Assembly (NCBI RefSeq): GCF_015555905.1
Contig: NZ_JADNLK010000001.1
Coordinates: 188,302-252,301, forward strand
DNA: 64,000 nucleotides
Direction of reading: 5' to 3'
DNA from: Clostridium sp. D43t1_170807_H7
GTDB lineage: Bacteria; Bacillota; Clostridia; Clostridiales; Clostridiaceae
Position 1 is the first letter of the stretch, and each line of letters starts with the position of its first letter. Positions 18,783 to 28,230 of this stretch are shown piece by piece. A model generated the notes under the pieces. The model was given only the letters and a program-made list of their open reading frames with translations. It had not been told where the DNA came from and searched no databases. Made by a program: the position numbers and the translations under genes.

Positions 18783-18809
18783 TTAGCACTCATTAAAGTC
18801 GAGTGCTAA
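18783..18809 (-). promoter_or_regulatory. CIRCE operator
   Basis: Perfect consensus TTAGCACTC, 9-base spacer, GAGTGCTAA. It covers the region from just after the -10 to just before the hrcA ribosome site, the classical HrcA position. Confidence 0.97.
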
Positions 18810-18822
18810 TGACTACATTATC

Positions 18823-18851
18823 AATATATTCTTATTTGTTTTTTTTGTCAA
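18823..18851 (-). promoter_or_regulatory. SigmaA promoter of hrcA-grpE-dnaK-dnaJ
   Basis: TTGACA, 17 bases, TATATT on the minus strand, placing the transcription start at the edge of the CIRCE element. Confidence 0.85.
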
Positions 18852-18921
18852 TTTCATATTTCTTTAAATTTTCAACTATTTTTTTATATAATTTGATTCT
18901 TTCAGGATTATCTCTTTGCAT
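18832..18921 (-). CDS. Small ORF (29 aa) between hemW and hrcA
   Basis: An ATG at 18921 with AAGGAG ten bases upstream opens a 29-codon frame rich in Lys/Glu/Asn (starts MQRDNPERIKLYKKIVENL, ends KKNK). An in-frame ATG at 18954, a few bases after the hemW stop, would give 40 residues but lacks a good ribosome site. Its 3' end overlaps the -35 of the heat-shock promoter. I recognise no family. The ribosome site and tight spacing after hemW support translation; conservation is unknown. Confidence 0.35.
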   Translation of the reverse strand: MQRDNPERIKLYKKIVENLKKYEIDKKNK

Positions 18922-18956
18922 CTCTAAATTTCTCCTTATTACTTTACTTTTCATTT

Positions 18957-20090
18957 TTATGATTTATCTAATATAAAATCTGACATTACACTGTTTGATA
19001 ACTCCATCCCTTTAGCTGTTAAAAACATTTTATTTTCCTCAACAACAAGTAATCCATCCTTTATATTCTTCTCAATGACTTCTTTATATATACTATTTAT
19101 ATCTACACCAAATTTTTTCTTAAACTTTAATAAATCTATGCCTGAAACCATTCTTAATCCCATAAAAACAAACTCTTCCATTTCATCCTCAATGGTATTT
19201 TCATACTTATCTATTACTACACTTATATTATTATTTATCTTTTCTATATAATCATTTATATTACTTGTATTTACCAATCTATATCCATCAATATAAGAGC
19301 TACTTGCACTTCCAACACCAATATATTCTTCTAATGACCAGTAAACCTTATTATGCTCACATTCCTTTCCAGGCAAAGCAAAATTAGAAATTTCATACTG
19401 ATGATATCCATTAGATTTTAATATATCCTTAGTTAATTTATCCATTACTCTTTCATCATCTTCACTTGGAAGTTCAAGCTTATCTTTTTCGTATAATTTA
19501 TAAAAAGCGGTCCCTTCTTCAATTATTAGACTATATGCTGAAATATGCTCTGGTCTTAATTCAGATATTTTTTCTAAAGTATCCTTCCAGTCCTGTATAG
19601 TTAAATTTGGAAGACCATACATTAAATCTATATTGATATTGTTGAATCCTATTTTTCTTGCTAAGTTGTAGTTTTCTAAAAACTCTTTAAATGTATGTAT
19701 ACGACCAATTTTTTTTAATAACTGATTATTACAAGATTGAAGCCCAAAGCTTATTCTATTTATTCCGTATTTCTTCATTATTTTTAATTTATCTTCATTT
19801 ACCGTCCCTGGATTACACTCTATAGAATATTCTAACTTATCTGATAAATTCAATTTAGATACTGCTATAAGAAGTTTTTCAAGCTCCTTTTCTTCAAGAT
19901 ATGAAGGTGTTCCACCTCCAATAAAAATAGTTTTTATTAAATAATTAGAACATTTATCTTCTATTTCCTTAATTAAAGCCTCAACATAATCTTCTCTGAA
20001 TCTTTCTTTTCCTGCGAATGTTGGGAAATCACAATAAAAACATCTTTGCTTACAAAATGGTATATGTATATATAAACTAACTTCTTTCAT
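18957..20090 (-). CDS. hemW: Radical SAM heme chaperone HemW (HemN-like)
   Basis: 377 residues. HemW-type proteins carry a radical SAM cluster and insert heme into acceptors; they are often misnamed oxygen-independent coproporphyrinogen oxidase. The cluster motif is C13-x3-C17-x2-C20 (CKQRCFYC), followed by FIGGGTPSYLEE near 57-68, NPGTVNEDKL near 93, and a HemN C-terminal domain from about 290. The short N-terminus and the Phe after the second Cys favour HemW over HemN. It lies between lepA and hrcA, the usual Firmicutes order. The ATG follows GGAGG. Confidence 0.92.
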   Translation of the reverse strand: MKEVSLYIHIPFCKQRCFYCDFPTFAGKERFREDYVEALIKEIEDKCSNYLIKTIFIGGGTPSYLEEKELEKLLIAVSKLNLSDKLEYSIECNPGTVNEDKLKIMKKYGINRISFGLQSCNNQLLKKIGRIHTFKEFLENYNLARKIGFNNINIDLMYGLPNLTIQDWKDTLEKISELRPEHISAYSLIIEEGTAFYKLYEKDKLELPSEDDERVMDKLTKDILKSNGYHQYEISNFALPGKECEHNKVYWSLEEYIGVGSASSSYIDGYRLVNTSNINDYIEKINNNISVVIDKYENTIEDEMEEFVFMGLRMVSGIDLLKFKKKFGVDINSIYKEVIEKNIKDGLLVVEENKMFLTAKGMELSNSVMSDFILDKS

Positions 20091-20122
20091 TATTTTTCCT
20101 CCAAGTTTATTTTTTAATTATG

Positions 20123-20153
20123 AAAAAAGACATTGCAAAAGCAATGTCTTTTT
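20123..20153 (-). terminator. Terminator of lepA
   Basis: AAAAAAGACATTGC and its complement form a strong stem ending in five Ts, two bases after the lepA stop. Confidence 0.85.
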
Positions 20154-20154
20154 A

Positions 20155-21960
20155 TTAGTCTACTTTAAGAACAGCCATGAATGCTTCTTGTGGTACTTCT
20201 ACAGATCCCACTTGTCTCATTCTCTTCTTACCTTCTTTTTGCTTTTCAAGAAGCTTCTTCTTTCTTGAAATATCTCCACCGTAACACTTAGCAAGTACGT
20301 CTTTTCTCATAGCCTTAACTGTTTCTCTAGCTATAACTTTAGATCCTACTGCTGCTTGAATTGGAACTTCAAACATTTGTCTTGGAATAATTTCTTTAAG
20401 CTTTTCAGCAATTCCTCTACCTTTATGGTAAGCTCTTTCCTTAGGAACTATCATTGATAAAGCATCAACTACATCTCCATTTAATAATATATCAAGCTTA
20501 ACAAGTTCAGTCTTAGTATATCCTTTAAATTCATAATCAAAAGATGCATATCCTCTTGTTCTTGATTTTAAAGTATCAAAGAAGTCATATACAATTTCAT
20601 TTAATGGCATATCATAGTTAATACAAACTCTTGTAGTTTCTAGATATTCCATATCGATAAATGTTCCTCTTCTCTCTTGGCATAAATCCATTATAGCTCC
20701 AACATAATCAGTTGGTGAAATAATAGAAGCTTTAACGACTGGCTCTTCCATATAATCTATTTCAGTTGCTTCTGGTAAATTTGTTGGATTTGTTAAATCT
20801 AAAACTTCTCCATTAGTCTTTGTTACTTTATATACAACCGAAGGAGCTGTTGTTATAATATCTAAATTAAATTCTCTTTCTATTCTTTCTTGAATTATTT
20901 CCATGTGAAGTAATCCTAAGAATCCACATCTGAAACCAAATCCTAAAGCTATAGATGTTTCAGGTTCAAAATCTAAAGCTGCATCATTTATTTGTAATTT
21001 TTCTAATGCTTCTTTTAATTCATCATATTTAGCTCCATCTACTGGATAAATACCTGAGTAAACCATCGGTACTGCCTTTTTGTATCCTGGAAGCGCCTCT
21101 GCTGTTGGTCTATCAGACTCTGTTATAGTATCACCAACTCTAGCATCTGCAACATTTTTTATAGATGCAGTTATATATCCAACATCACCAGCTCTTAATT
21201 CACTTATAGGCATTAATTTTGGTGTGAAAACTCCAACTTCTGTTACATCATACACTTTATTTGTTGCCATAAGCTTAATTTTAGTTCCTGGCTTAACAAT
21301 ACCATCTTTAATTCTTACATAACAAACAACACCTTTATAACTATCGTAGTAAGAATCAAATATTAAAGCTTTTAACGGAGCTTCTTCATCTCCAGTTGGA
21401 GCAGGAACCCTTTCCACTATAGTTTCTAACACTTGTTCTACATTCAATCCAGTTTTAGCTGATATCATAGGTGCATCTTCAGCCTCTATTCCTATAACAT
21501 CTTCAATTTCTTGTTTTACTTCATCTGGTCTTGCTGAAGCTAAATCTACTTTATTAATTACTGGAGCGATTTCTAAATCGTTATCTAATGCTAAATAACA
21601 GTTTGCTAAAGTTTGAGCTTGAATACCTTGTGTAGCATCAACTACTAGTAATGCACCTTCACAAGCAGCTAAACTTCTTGATACCTCATATGTAAAGTCT
21701 ACGTGTCCTGGTGTATCAATTAAGTTTAATATATATTCTTCTCCATCTTGGCGTCTATATATTAATCTAGCAGCCTGAGACTTAATTGTTATACCTCTTT
21801 CTTTTTCGATCTCCATATTATCAAGAACTTGCTCTTCCATTTCTCTTTGTGTAAGAGTCCCTGTAATTTCTAATAATCTATCCGCTAGGGTTGACTTACC
21901 GTGGTCTATATGTGCTACGATTGAAAAGTTTCTAATCTTTGATTGTCTATTACTTTGCAT
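20155..21960 (-). CDS. lepA: Elongation factor 4 (LepA)
   Basis: 601 residues, standard length. EF-4 is a ribosome-associated GTPase linked to translation initiation, ribosome assembly and back-translocation. The G domain has [14 protein letters not shown] near 15-28, DTPGHVDF near 80 and NKVDLASA near 134; EF-G-like domains II, III and V and the specific C-terminal domain ([21 protein letters not shown]) follow. The ribosome site is weak (TTAAGA), preceded by a small 5-bp hairpin. It has its own promoter and a strong terminator. Confidence 0.97.
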   Translation of the reverse strand: MQSNRQSKIRNFSIVAHIDHGKSTLADRLLEITGTLTQREMEEQVLDNMEIEKERGITIKSQAARLIYRRQDGEEYILNLIDTPGHVDFTYEVSRSLAACEGALLVVDATQGIQAQTLANCYLALDNDLEIAPVINKVDLASARPDEVKQEIEDVIGIEAEDAPMISAKTGLNVEQVLETIVERVPAPTGDEEAPLKALIFDSYYDSYKGVVCYVRIKDGIVKPGTKIKLMATNKVYDVTEVGVFTPKLMPISELRAGDVGYITASIKNVADARVGDTITESDRPTAEALPGYKKAVPMVYSGIYPVDGAKYDELKEALEKLQINDAALDFEPETSIALGFGFRCGFLGLLHMEIIQERIEREFNLDIITTAPSVVYKVTKTNGEVLDLTNPTNLPEATEIDYMEEPVVKASIISPTDYVGAIMDLCQERRGTFIDMEYLETTRVCINYDMPLNEIVYDFFDTLKSRTRGYASFDYEFKGYTKTELVKLDILLNGDVVDALSMIVPKERAYHKGRGIAEKLKEIIPRQMFEVPIQAAVGSKVIARETVKAMRKDVLAKCYGGDISRKKKLLEKQKEGKKRMRQVGSVEVPQEAFMAVLKVD

Positions 21961-22021
21961 ATATCTTAACTGCTATTTTATTAAGCAGCTTCTTCACCCC
22001 CATATTGTTAAATCAAGCTAA

Positions 22022-22052
22022 ATTATAACATAGAGTATAGAGTAAGTGTCAA
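22022..22052 (-). promoter_or_regulatory. Promoter candidate for lepA
   Basis: TTGACA and TATAAT on the minus strand, both consensus but spaced 19 bases; the leader to lepA is about 55 bases. Confidence 0.6.
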
Positions 22053-22094
22053 GAATATTAACATGGAAATCACATTAAGATTACTAGGATTTTA

Positions 22095-22553
22095 TTAATT
22101 ATTAATATTTTCAATAAAATCATCTACACTTTTATCAAAATCATTCTTGTCATCCTCATCTGTTTTTACGCTATCTTCATTATATTCACTATTAGTTTTT
22201 GTACTTTTATTTATTTTATCCTTTATATTTATAAAAGCATTATTTATATATTCTCCAGCAGTCTTTATAGTATTCATAAATAAATTATCACTAGTCAATT
22301 TAATTTCCTTATTATATATCTTTACAGTTGCTAAACCATCCTTCTTTTCTCCAACATAAATTTTCACTGTACTATTATCTTTAATGAATTCTTGAAAATC
22401 TTCTCCAAACTCCTCACTTACAACTTTAAAGTTATCATCAGTATTCCCCAATGGTGATAAAGATTCTGTATTTATTATATTTATCTTTACAAAGCCTACA
22501 ATAAGTAAAATCACTGCAAATATAGGTATAAGAATTTTTTTAATAATTTTCAA
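22095..22553 (-). CDS. Hypothetical single-membrane-segment protein between spoIIP and lepA
   Basis: 152 residues, not recognised. An N-terminal hydrophobic helix (residues 7-24, ILIPIFAVILLIVGFV) after a basic start suggests a membrane anchor, with an exported remainder. The C-terminal third is rich in Asn, Lys, Asp and Ser (TKTNSEYNEDSVKTDEDDKN) and looks disordered. Translation starts at TTG with AAGGAGG seven bases upstream; no ATG is close. It follows spoIIP, whose terminator lies just before. A sporulation role is only a guess from position. Confidence 0.7.
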   Translation of the reverse strand: MKIIKKILIPIFAVILLIVGFVKINIINTESLSPLGNTDDNFKVVSEEFGEDFQEFIKDNSTVKIYVGEKKDGLATVKIYNKEIKLTSDNLFMNTIKTAGEYINNAFINIKDKINKSTKTNSEYNEDSVKTDEDDKNDFDKSVDDFIENINN

Positions 22554-22602
22554 CCTAAAACCTCCTTCTTAGCTAACTTTATAACATATATAGTAATAAA
22601 AA

Positions 22603-22640
22603 AATGAGCTCCTTAGTTATTAGCTATAAGGATGCTCACT
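22603..22640 (-). terminator. Terminator of spoIIP
   Basis: A stem GTGAGC-TCCTTA with TAAGGA-GCTCAT (one bulge) followed by seven Ts on the minus strand, about 20 bases after the spoIIP stop. Confidence 0.75.
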
Positions 22641-22658
22641 TTTCAAACTTTTATTCAA

Positions 22659-23771
22659 TTATTCTTTACCATTTAAATGTTCTGCAATTAACCTAGCTAA
22701 ATATTTTGCACTTAACTTTGCTTCTTGCGCTGTATTAAGATCTGTTCCAAACTCTGTCAATATACATGCTGGACTTAAATCTTGATTAAAGTTGTTTGAT
22801 CCACGATTGTATTCATAAAGACCAACTCCATTATTTCCATCTGCAAGCAATCCTGGGAAAAGCTCTTCTGAAGTAGAAATCATGTCACTTACTGCCTCCA
22901 TCATTTCCGTATAATATGGTGAAGCCTTTGAAGTAACAAACATAATTCTTGCTAAACTTTGCCCATTAATTTCTACCGTGGTTCTATCCTTACTAGGACC
23001 ACTATTTCTATGCAAATCTATTACTAATTTTAAATTAGGAAATTGATTTAAATAACTTTGCACCGTTGGTCCTGATCTATAATAAGATTGATTATAAGGA
23101 CTAGTATCGTGTATTGTTTTATCATGAACTGCTGATATTCCATATCCTTCTTCTAACTCTTGTGCCAATACATCACCTACACCAACAACACTAAAATCTT
23201 CTTCTTCAGTATCTGCTCCAGCTTCCGCATAGCCTTCATGAGTATGAGTATGATAAATTAATACTTCTACATTTGAAGCATCTAATGTTTTCTTAAGTGA
23301 AGGATCATAAGCAGCACTAGTTTTATTAAGCTCTGCTAAATCTTCTTCTGTAACTCTAGCAATACTTTCTTCCTTAACAACGTAGGGCTCAAATAAATTA
23401 AAGGTTGATTTTGCGCTATTATCTAAATTACCGTTACTATTAACGTTATTTATATTGCTAAAAAAAGCTACTTCATTACCTATTATTCCATAAGTAGTTA
23501 TCTTATTTAATCCTAAAGCTTCAACTATTACTCTTTTAATAGTAACTTTATTTTCTCTATATGCTGTACTATCATATATTTGTGTTTCAACCACTGGCAT
23601 GGAGTAATTAAGCAATTGTACATACGCCAATCCACCACGCTCTCTATAATTATTAAGAATACTACCAGCTCTTATAAAAAATATAATCATAAGAGCTAAT
23701 AGAACTATATATCCTATGCTAATACCACTTTTCTTTCTCTTAACATTATTAGTTTCATTAATCCACTGCAT
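22659..23771 (-). CDS. spoIIP: Stage II sporulation protein P
   Basis: 370 residues. SpoIIP is the amidase/endopeptidase of the SpoIIDMP complex that thins septal peptidoglycan and drives engulfment. A membrane anchor lies at about 18-37 (YIVLLALMIIFFI). The C-terminal catalytic domain has YHTHTHEGYAE near 173-183, a following acidic segment, LVIDLHRNSG near 250 and CILTEFGT near 335, consistent with zinc ligands. It lies 65 bases after gpr, the usual gpr-spoIIP pair. The ATG has GAGGAGG upstream. Confidence 0.94.
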   Translation of the reverse strand: MQWINETNNVKRKKSGISIGYIVLLALMIIFFIRAGSILNNYRERGGLAYVQLLNYSMPVVETQIYDSTAYRENKVTIKRVIVEALGLNKITTYGIIGNEVAFFSNINNVNSNGNLDNSAKSTFNLFEPYVVKEESIARVTEEDLAELNKTSAAYDPSLKKTLDASNVEVLIYHTHTHEGYAEAGADTEEEDFSVVGVGDVLAQELEEGYGISAVHDKTIHDTSPYNQSYYRSGPTVQSYLNQFPNLKLVIDLHRNSGPSKDRTTVEINGQSLARIMFVTSKASPYYTEMMEAVSDMISTSEELFPGLLADGNNGVGLYEYNRGSNNFNQDLSPACILTEFGTDLNTAQEAKLSAKYLARLIAEHLNGKE

Positions 23772-23835
23772 TTTATATACCTCCTCATTCTTTATAAATA
23801 TATGGGAGGTTTTACATAATTATTAATAAATAATT

Positions 23836-24810
23836 TTAATTCATAAATTTATTTATCTCTTCCATATCCATATTAGGCTGAACTGCGATATTAATTCCGT
23901 TTGCTATTATTTTTGATAAAGATTCAATAACTGTATCAACATCTTTTGGAGTAACCATTAAATCTCCAAATGATGGATTTAATATTTCTCTAATAAGCAT
24001 ATTCTTCTCATTTCTATCTACGCTTTTTAGCATATTATAAAAGTCTTTTCCTTGTTGTGCTTTACTACATAAATCATCTAATAACAAATCCATAGTATCA
24101 TTTGCTATAGTTGCAGCATCAACAACAGTTGGAACTCCTACAGCTAATACTTTAACCCCTAAACTTTTTTCATTTATTTGCATTCTATGATTTCCAACTC
24201 CAGCACCTGGTGAAATTCCTGTATCTCCAATTTGAATAGTTCTGTTTACTCTTTCTAATCTTCTAGATCCTAATGCATCTACGCATATTACTAAATCTGG
24301 TTTAATTTTATCAACTAATGATTTTATAACTTCTCCAGTCTCTATTCCTGTAATACCTAAAACTCCAGGTGCTATTGCACATACTGGTCTTACAGAATCA
24401 TCTATTGCCTCTGGCATTACTTGTTTTAAATGCCTTGTTATCATAATTTTCTCTGTGACCTTTGGTCCAAGTGCATCTGGCGTAACATTCCAATTTCCAA
24501 GTCCTACAACTAATACAAGTTTATCCTCAGAAATATCTACAAGTTTTTTCATAACTCTTCCTACTACTAATGATAATTCATCCATTGATTCGCCATCATA
24601 AGGGGTAAATTCAGGAAAATCTATAGTTATATAATGACCTTTTGGCTTACCCAATTCTTTTCCGGCCTCATCACTTTCAATAGTTACAGTAGTAATTTTA
24701 ACCTCGCCTTCCATTTCTTCATCAACTTTAACACCATCAAGCTCTCTTTTATTCTCCTCTGTATATGCCTGCTTTGCTTCAATTGCAAGGTCTGTTCTAA
24801 CACTTATCAT
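23836..24810 (-). CDS. gpr: Germination (spore) protease GPR
   Basis: 324 residues. GPR is made as a zymogen in the forespore and degrades small acid-soluble proteins on germination (MEROPS A25). The N-terminal MISVRTDLAIEA contains the typical propeptide region and the autocleavage-like site. Conserved blocks include VGLGNWNVTPDALGPKV near 105-121, the catalytic-region DLVICVDALGSRR near 172-184 and GISPGAGVGNHR near 197-208. It lies upstream of spoIIP and divergent from rpsT. The ATG follows TAGGAGG. Forespore (sigmaG) control is expected but I could not identify a convincing sigmaG promoter. Confidence 0.94.
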   Translation of the reverse strand: MISVRTDLAIEAKQAYTEENKRELDGVKVDEEMEGEVKITTVTIESDEAGKELGKPKGHYITIDFPEFTPYDGESMDELSLVVGRVMKKLVDISEDKLVLVVGLGNWNVTPDALGPKVTEKIMITRHLKQVMPEAIDDSVRPVCAIAPGVLGITGIETGEVIKSLVDKIKPDLVICVDALGSRRLERVNRTIQIGDTGISPGAGVGNHRMQINEKSLGVKVLAVGVPTVVDAATIANDTMDLLLDDLCSKAQQGKDFYNMLKSVDRNEKNMLIREILNPSFGDLMVTPKDVDTVIESLSKIIANGINIAVQPNMDMEEINKFMN

Positions 24811-24874
24811 AATATTCCTCCTAAAATTTATTACTCCTCAAATGTATTTTCCCAAATAAGTTTTAATTTCATAC

Positions 24875-24903
24875 TTGAACTTAAAAACTTTAGGTGTTAT
24901 AAT
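24875..24903 (+). promoter_or_regulatory. SigmaA promoter for rpsT
   Basis: TTGAAC, 17 bases, perfect TATAAT; the leader to rpsT is about 75 bases. Confidence 0.7.
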
Positions 24904-24984
24904 ATGATTTGTTGAAAATGAACTCGTACGCAGATTTCCCCAAAAACTGCAGAGGCCCTATAAAATATCAAGGGGGTGAATTGA

Positions 24985-25248
24985 ATGGCAAATATTAAAT
25001 CAGCACAAAAAAGAATTAAAGTTACTGAAAAGAAAACTTTACAAAACAAAATGGTTAAATCAGCTTTAAAAACTGCTATAAAGAAGTTTGAAGCTGCTGT
25101 AGCTGCTAACAATGCTGAAGAAGCTAAAGCTTTATTCGTTAAAGCTACTAAGTCTTTAGACATGGCTGCTCAAAAAGGTGTAGTTCACCAAAACATGGCT
25201 GCTAGAAAGAAATCAAGATTAGCTGCAAAATTAAACGCTATGGCGTAA
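24985..25248 (+). CDS. rpsT: 30S ribosomal protein S20
   Basis: 87 residues. S20 is a helical protein binding 16S rRNA h9 and h44. The start [22 protein letters not shown], Ala/Lys-rich helices and [20 protein letters not shown] are typical of Firmicutes S20. It is the only plus-strand gene in the first 33 kb. AAGGGGGTGA precedes the ATG by four bases. It lies divergent to gpr and convergent with holA, as in other Firmicutes, with its own promoter and terminator. Its leader carries CCC/GGG-rich segments near the ribosome site that could pair. Confidence 0.97.
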   Translation: MANIKSAQKRIKVTEKKTLQNKMVKSALKTAIKKFEAAVAANNAEEAKALFVKATKSLDMAAQKGVVHQNMAARKKSRLAAKLNAMA

Positions 25249-25257
25249 TAAATAAGA

Positions 25258-25288
25258 AGCCGGTGATTTTTCACCGGCTATTATTTTA
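25258..25288 (+). terminator. Terminator of rpsT
   Basis: Eight-bp GC-rich stem GCCGGTGA with its complement and a short T loop, followed by TATTATTTT. On the other strand it could also serve holA. Confidence 0.85.
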
Positions 25289-25363
25289 CACTTTTTAAAT
25301 TATGAAATATTGTTATATTTTTTTATCTATTTTTATTTAATTAAACTTTATTTAAAAATATAT

Positions 25364-26395
25364 CTATTTAACCATAAATGTTTTAAATAACATAAGCTCC
25401 ATTTCCATTTGCTTTTCTGAAGCAGAAGATTTTAACTTTAATTCAGTCTCTACACAAACTCGAATAAGTTCACTTAATTGTTTCACAGTAAATTTAGCTG
25501 CTTGATTCATTAATTTTTCACAAACAAATTGAGGTAATCTATATTTAGACATAAAAAAATCTATTCTTTTTCCTTGTACTAAATATACTTTAATTTCATA
25601 TAATCGTCTAAAATGATTTCCTATAGATGATATTATCAACATATGCTGATCCGCTTTAAACAATAATTCATCTAGCAAATCTAATGCCTTTTCAACCTTT
25701 CTAATAGAAATATATTCTACAAGGTCAAATATATCATCTTCACTTTTATTTTGAATTAATTTATCAATATCTTCCTTAGTTATTTCTCTTCCAAGAGCAT
25801 AACAATCTAATTTATCAATTTCTCTTTTTATAATATCAAAATTATTTTGTACCTTATCTGCAAAGTATCTTAATTGTATCTTTCCTATAGTTCTACCCTT
25901 CTCTTTAAATAAATCATCAATCTTCTTATAATATCTATCCTTCTTTAATTTATCACAATGAACTACTTTAACATACTTATCTAGAGTTGTTAACTTTTTA
26001 TTTTTCTTAGGAGTATCTCTCTTATCATTAAACAAATAATACATAATAAGAATTGTATAAGATGGTAAATCCTTGATATATTTTAAGATTTCAGTATAAG
26101 TTTTAGTTCCTTCTTTATCTGGTTTTTCTTTTAAGAAATTAGCTCTATATACTACTACAACTTTTTTATCTCCAAAAAAAGGTAATGTTTCACAAGCATT
26201 TTCTATCTCATCAAATGTGGTTGTTAGTCCATCTAATTTGATAAGATTTAAATCTAAAAAGTCCCTTTCAACAACCTTATTTATTATAGAGTTAACACTT
26301 ATTTTTATAAGTTCCTCATCTAAACCACAAAATATATAGCCATTTGCTATATTATTGTTCTTTATTTCACCCTCTAGTATATCTATATTAATCAA
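25364..26395 (-). CDS. holA: DNA polymerase III subunit delta (HolA)
   Basis: 343 residues. Delta is the clamp-loader subunit that opens the sliding clamp. The N-terminal region has the family's YIFCGLDEELI segment near 20-30, DLNLIKLDG and ETLPFFGDKKVVVVYRA near 70-86, and the C-terminal collar domain runs to the end with LRRLYEIK-type FRRLYEIKVYL. Translation starts at TTG with AGGAG about twelve bases upstream; no nearer ATG exists. It lies 19 bases after comEC, the common comEC-holA-rpsT arrangement. Confidence 0.92.
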   Translation of the reverse strand: MINIDILEGEIKNNNIANGYIFCGLDEELIKISVNSIINKVVERDFLDLNLIKLDGLTTTFDEIENACETLPFFGDKKVVVVYRANFLKEKPDKEGTKTYTEILKYIKDLPSYTILIMYYLFNDKRDTPKKNKKLTTLDKYVKVVHCDKLKKDRYYKKIDDLFKEKGRTIGKIQLRYFADKVQNNFDIIKREIDKLDCYALGREITKEDIDKLIQNKSEDDIFDLVEYISIRKVEKALDLLDELLFKADQHMLIISSIGNHFRRLYEIKVYLVQGKRIDFFMSKYRLPQFVCEKLMNQAAKFTVKQLSELIRVCVETELKLKSSASEKQMEMELMLFKTFMVK

Positions 26396-26414
26396 TTGTT
26401 TTATTCACTCCTAG

Positions 26415-28100
26415 CTAATTGTTTATTATTTTATCATTAAAAAACATAACTTCTTTTATATCACCTTTTCTAAAATCTATTATATCATATTCATTATTTA
26501 GATTTTCATAATTTACAAATAATAAATATTTATTATTTTTTGTATGTAAAATATAGTTTTCACCGTATTTTTTTATCTTAATTTTTCCTTTAATATTAAC
26601 TTCATTAAAGTCTTCATATATATTATTTGCTAAAGAAACTGCCATAAGCTTTTCCTCATCAATTTCATCTTTTGTTTGAATAAGCACTCTATCTCCCTTA
26701 TAGCTTATTAAAAGTCCTCCTTCGTTATAATACCTTATTTTAGGCAATGGTGAATATATTAATACTAGTATATAGAAAAATATAATTAAAGGGTAATATA
26801 TAAATCTTTTAAATCCTTTTTTATAAAAATAATATGTTATTAATAAAGATATATAAAAATACGCTACAGTATAATGAAAATATATCAAATCAAATGACAT
26901 ATTATCTATTTTATACATAATTATATCAATATATTTAATTATATAATGGCATACATACATAATGTAATTAAAGACACTTGAAATCTCTACTATGAATATT
27001 AATATATTTCCTAAAACCACTAGAACATTTATAAAAGGAATTACAACGATATTTCCTACTATAAAATTCAATGATACTTCATTGAAATATAATATTATAA
27101 TGGGTAATGTTAATATTTGTGCACTTAATGAAATTGCAATAGTATTTCTAATAGAATTCGGTAATTTATATAATTTTTTATTCAAATCTTTATTAAATAA
27201 TATTATTCCTAAAGTAGCTAAAAATGAAAGTACATATCCAATATTATAAATATAATATGGTTTAATCAGTAGTAATATTATCCCTGCTAAAGATAATGAT
27301 GCTAAAGGGTTATAATTACGCTTGACAATTTTTCCAAAGGTTAATATAACTATCATTATATATGCCCTTACAGCAGGCGCTGAGGCACCAGAAAACAATA
27401 CATATACCAATGCCAATATTAAACTCAGTTTTACTCCTAATAACTTGCGTAATACGTTATATACTAAAACTAAATGTAGACCTGAAATTGAAATAACATG
27501 TGATATACCTAAACTCTTCATTAACTCCTTATGATCATCATTTAATTCACCTTTATATCCAAATGATACTGATGTTATTAAAGCAGCTTTTCTTTCTCCT
27601 AACTTACTTTCAATACTTTCAAATACATATTTTCTTCTTTTATAAAGCTTATCAATAAAATCAGATTTTAAAACTTTATAATCTTCTATTTTATAATCTC
27701 CAATTACTCCATTGCTTATATTCTTATTTTCAGTAAATTTACCTTTAACTAATATTTTATTTCCTACTTCTATATTTTCATTAATATTGGATAAGCTAAC
27801 TATTCTTCCATTAACTTCTCCTTTCCCATAATAATTTTTAACTTCAGTTATTCTTACCTCTTCAACTTCTTTGGGAGTATAATTATAAAAACATATAGTA
27901 TTATTTAATGCTGCAACAAAAAATAAAACTAATATGAACATTATATACTTACCTTTAAAATACATTATAAAAATAAAAAAACTGACAACATAAAAACTTG
28001 CCAGAATAATATTTTTGCTATATATTTCATAACTGAAATATGATAATATAAACACAATAAATATATATGGTAATGGGTTATTAAAGCCCTTATTATTCAT
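26415..28100 (-). CDS. comEC: ComEC/Rec2 competence-family membrane protein, no C-terminal hydrolase domain
   Basis: 561 residues versus about 750-800 for full ComEC, the channel for DNA uptake in transformation. The N-terminal DUF4131-like region with an OB-like part (GRIVSLSNINENIEVG) and the central Competence domain are present: MKSLGISHVISISGLHLVLVYNVLR near 180-205, SAPAVRAYIM and an ALxxLLIKPYYIYNIGYVLSFLATLGII block, with about ten membrane segments. The last 130 residues show no HxHxDH metallo-beta-lactamase motif, so the usual hydrolase domain is absent. I start at the ATG at 28100 (AAGGTGG upstream) rather than a GTG three codons earlier. Confidence 0.87.
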   Translation of the reverse strand: MNNKGFNNPLPYIFIVFILSYFSYEIYSKNIILASFYVVSFFIFIMYFKGKYIMFILVLFFVAALNNTICFYNYTPKEVEEVRITEVKNYYGKGEVNGRIVSLSNINENIEVGNKILVKGKFTENKNISNGVIGDYKIEDYKVLKSDFIDKLYKRRKYVFESIESKLGERKAALITSVSFGYKGELNDDHKELMKSLGISHVISISGLHLVLVYNVLRKLLGVKLSLILALVYVLFSGASAPAVRAYIMIVILTFGKIVKRNYNPLASLSLAGIILLLIKPYYIYNIGYVLSFLATLGIILFNKDLNKKLYKLPNSIRNTIAISLSAQILTLPIIILYFNEVSLNFIVGNIVVIPFINVLVVLGNILIFIVEISSVFNYIMYVCHYIIKYIDIIMYKIDNMSFDLIYFHYTVAYFYISLLITYYFYKKGFKRFIYYPLIIFFYILVLIYSPLPKIRYYNEGGLLISYKGDRVLIQTKDEIDEEKLMAVSLANNIYEDFNEVNIKGKIKIKKYGENYILHTKNNKYLLFVNYENLNNEYDIIDFRKGDIKEVMFFNDKIINN

Positions 28101-28170
28101 ACTATCCACCTTGGCAACACCTCATTAAATAAGCATTACCAAATTTCTAATATATAAATCACAAACATAA

Positions 28171-28200
28171 AAAAAAGACTTTACTTAGTTAGTAAAGCCT
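28171..28200 (-). terminator. Terminator of the YgbA/DUF454/membrane protein operon
   Basis: GGCTTTACT pairs with AGTAAAGTC across a 5-base loop and is followed by eight Ts on the minus strand, 30 bases after the stop at 28231. Confidence 0.82.
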
Positions 28201-28230
28201 ACAATAACTTATTATATTTTATATAATTAA

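Noticed and set aside
18767-18793. Upstream ATG extending HrcA by nine residues
   Set aside because: It lies inside the CIRCE element and next to the predicted transcription start; the ATG at 18766 has a good ribosome site and matches homologues.
24811-24870. SigmaG promoter for gpr
   Set aside because: Only weak matches to the -35 and -10 were seen; not enough to annotate.
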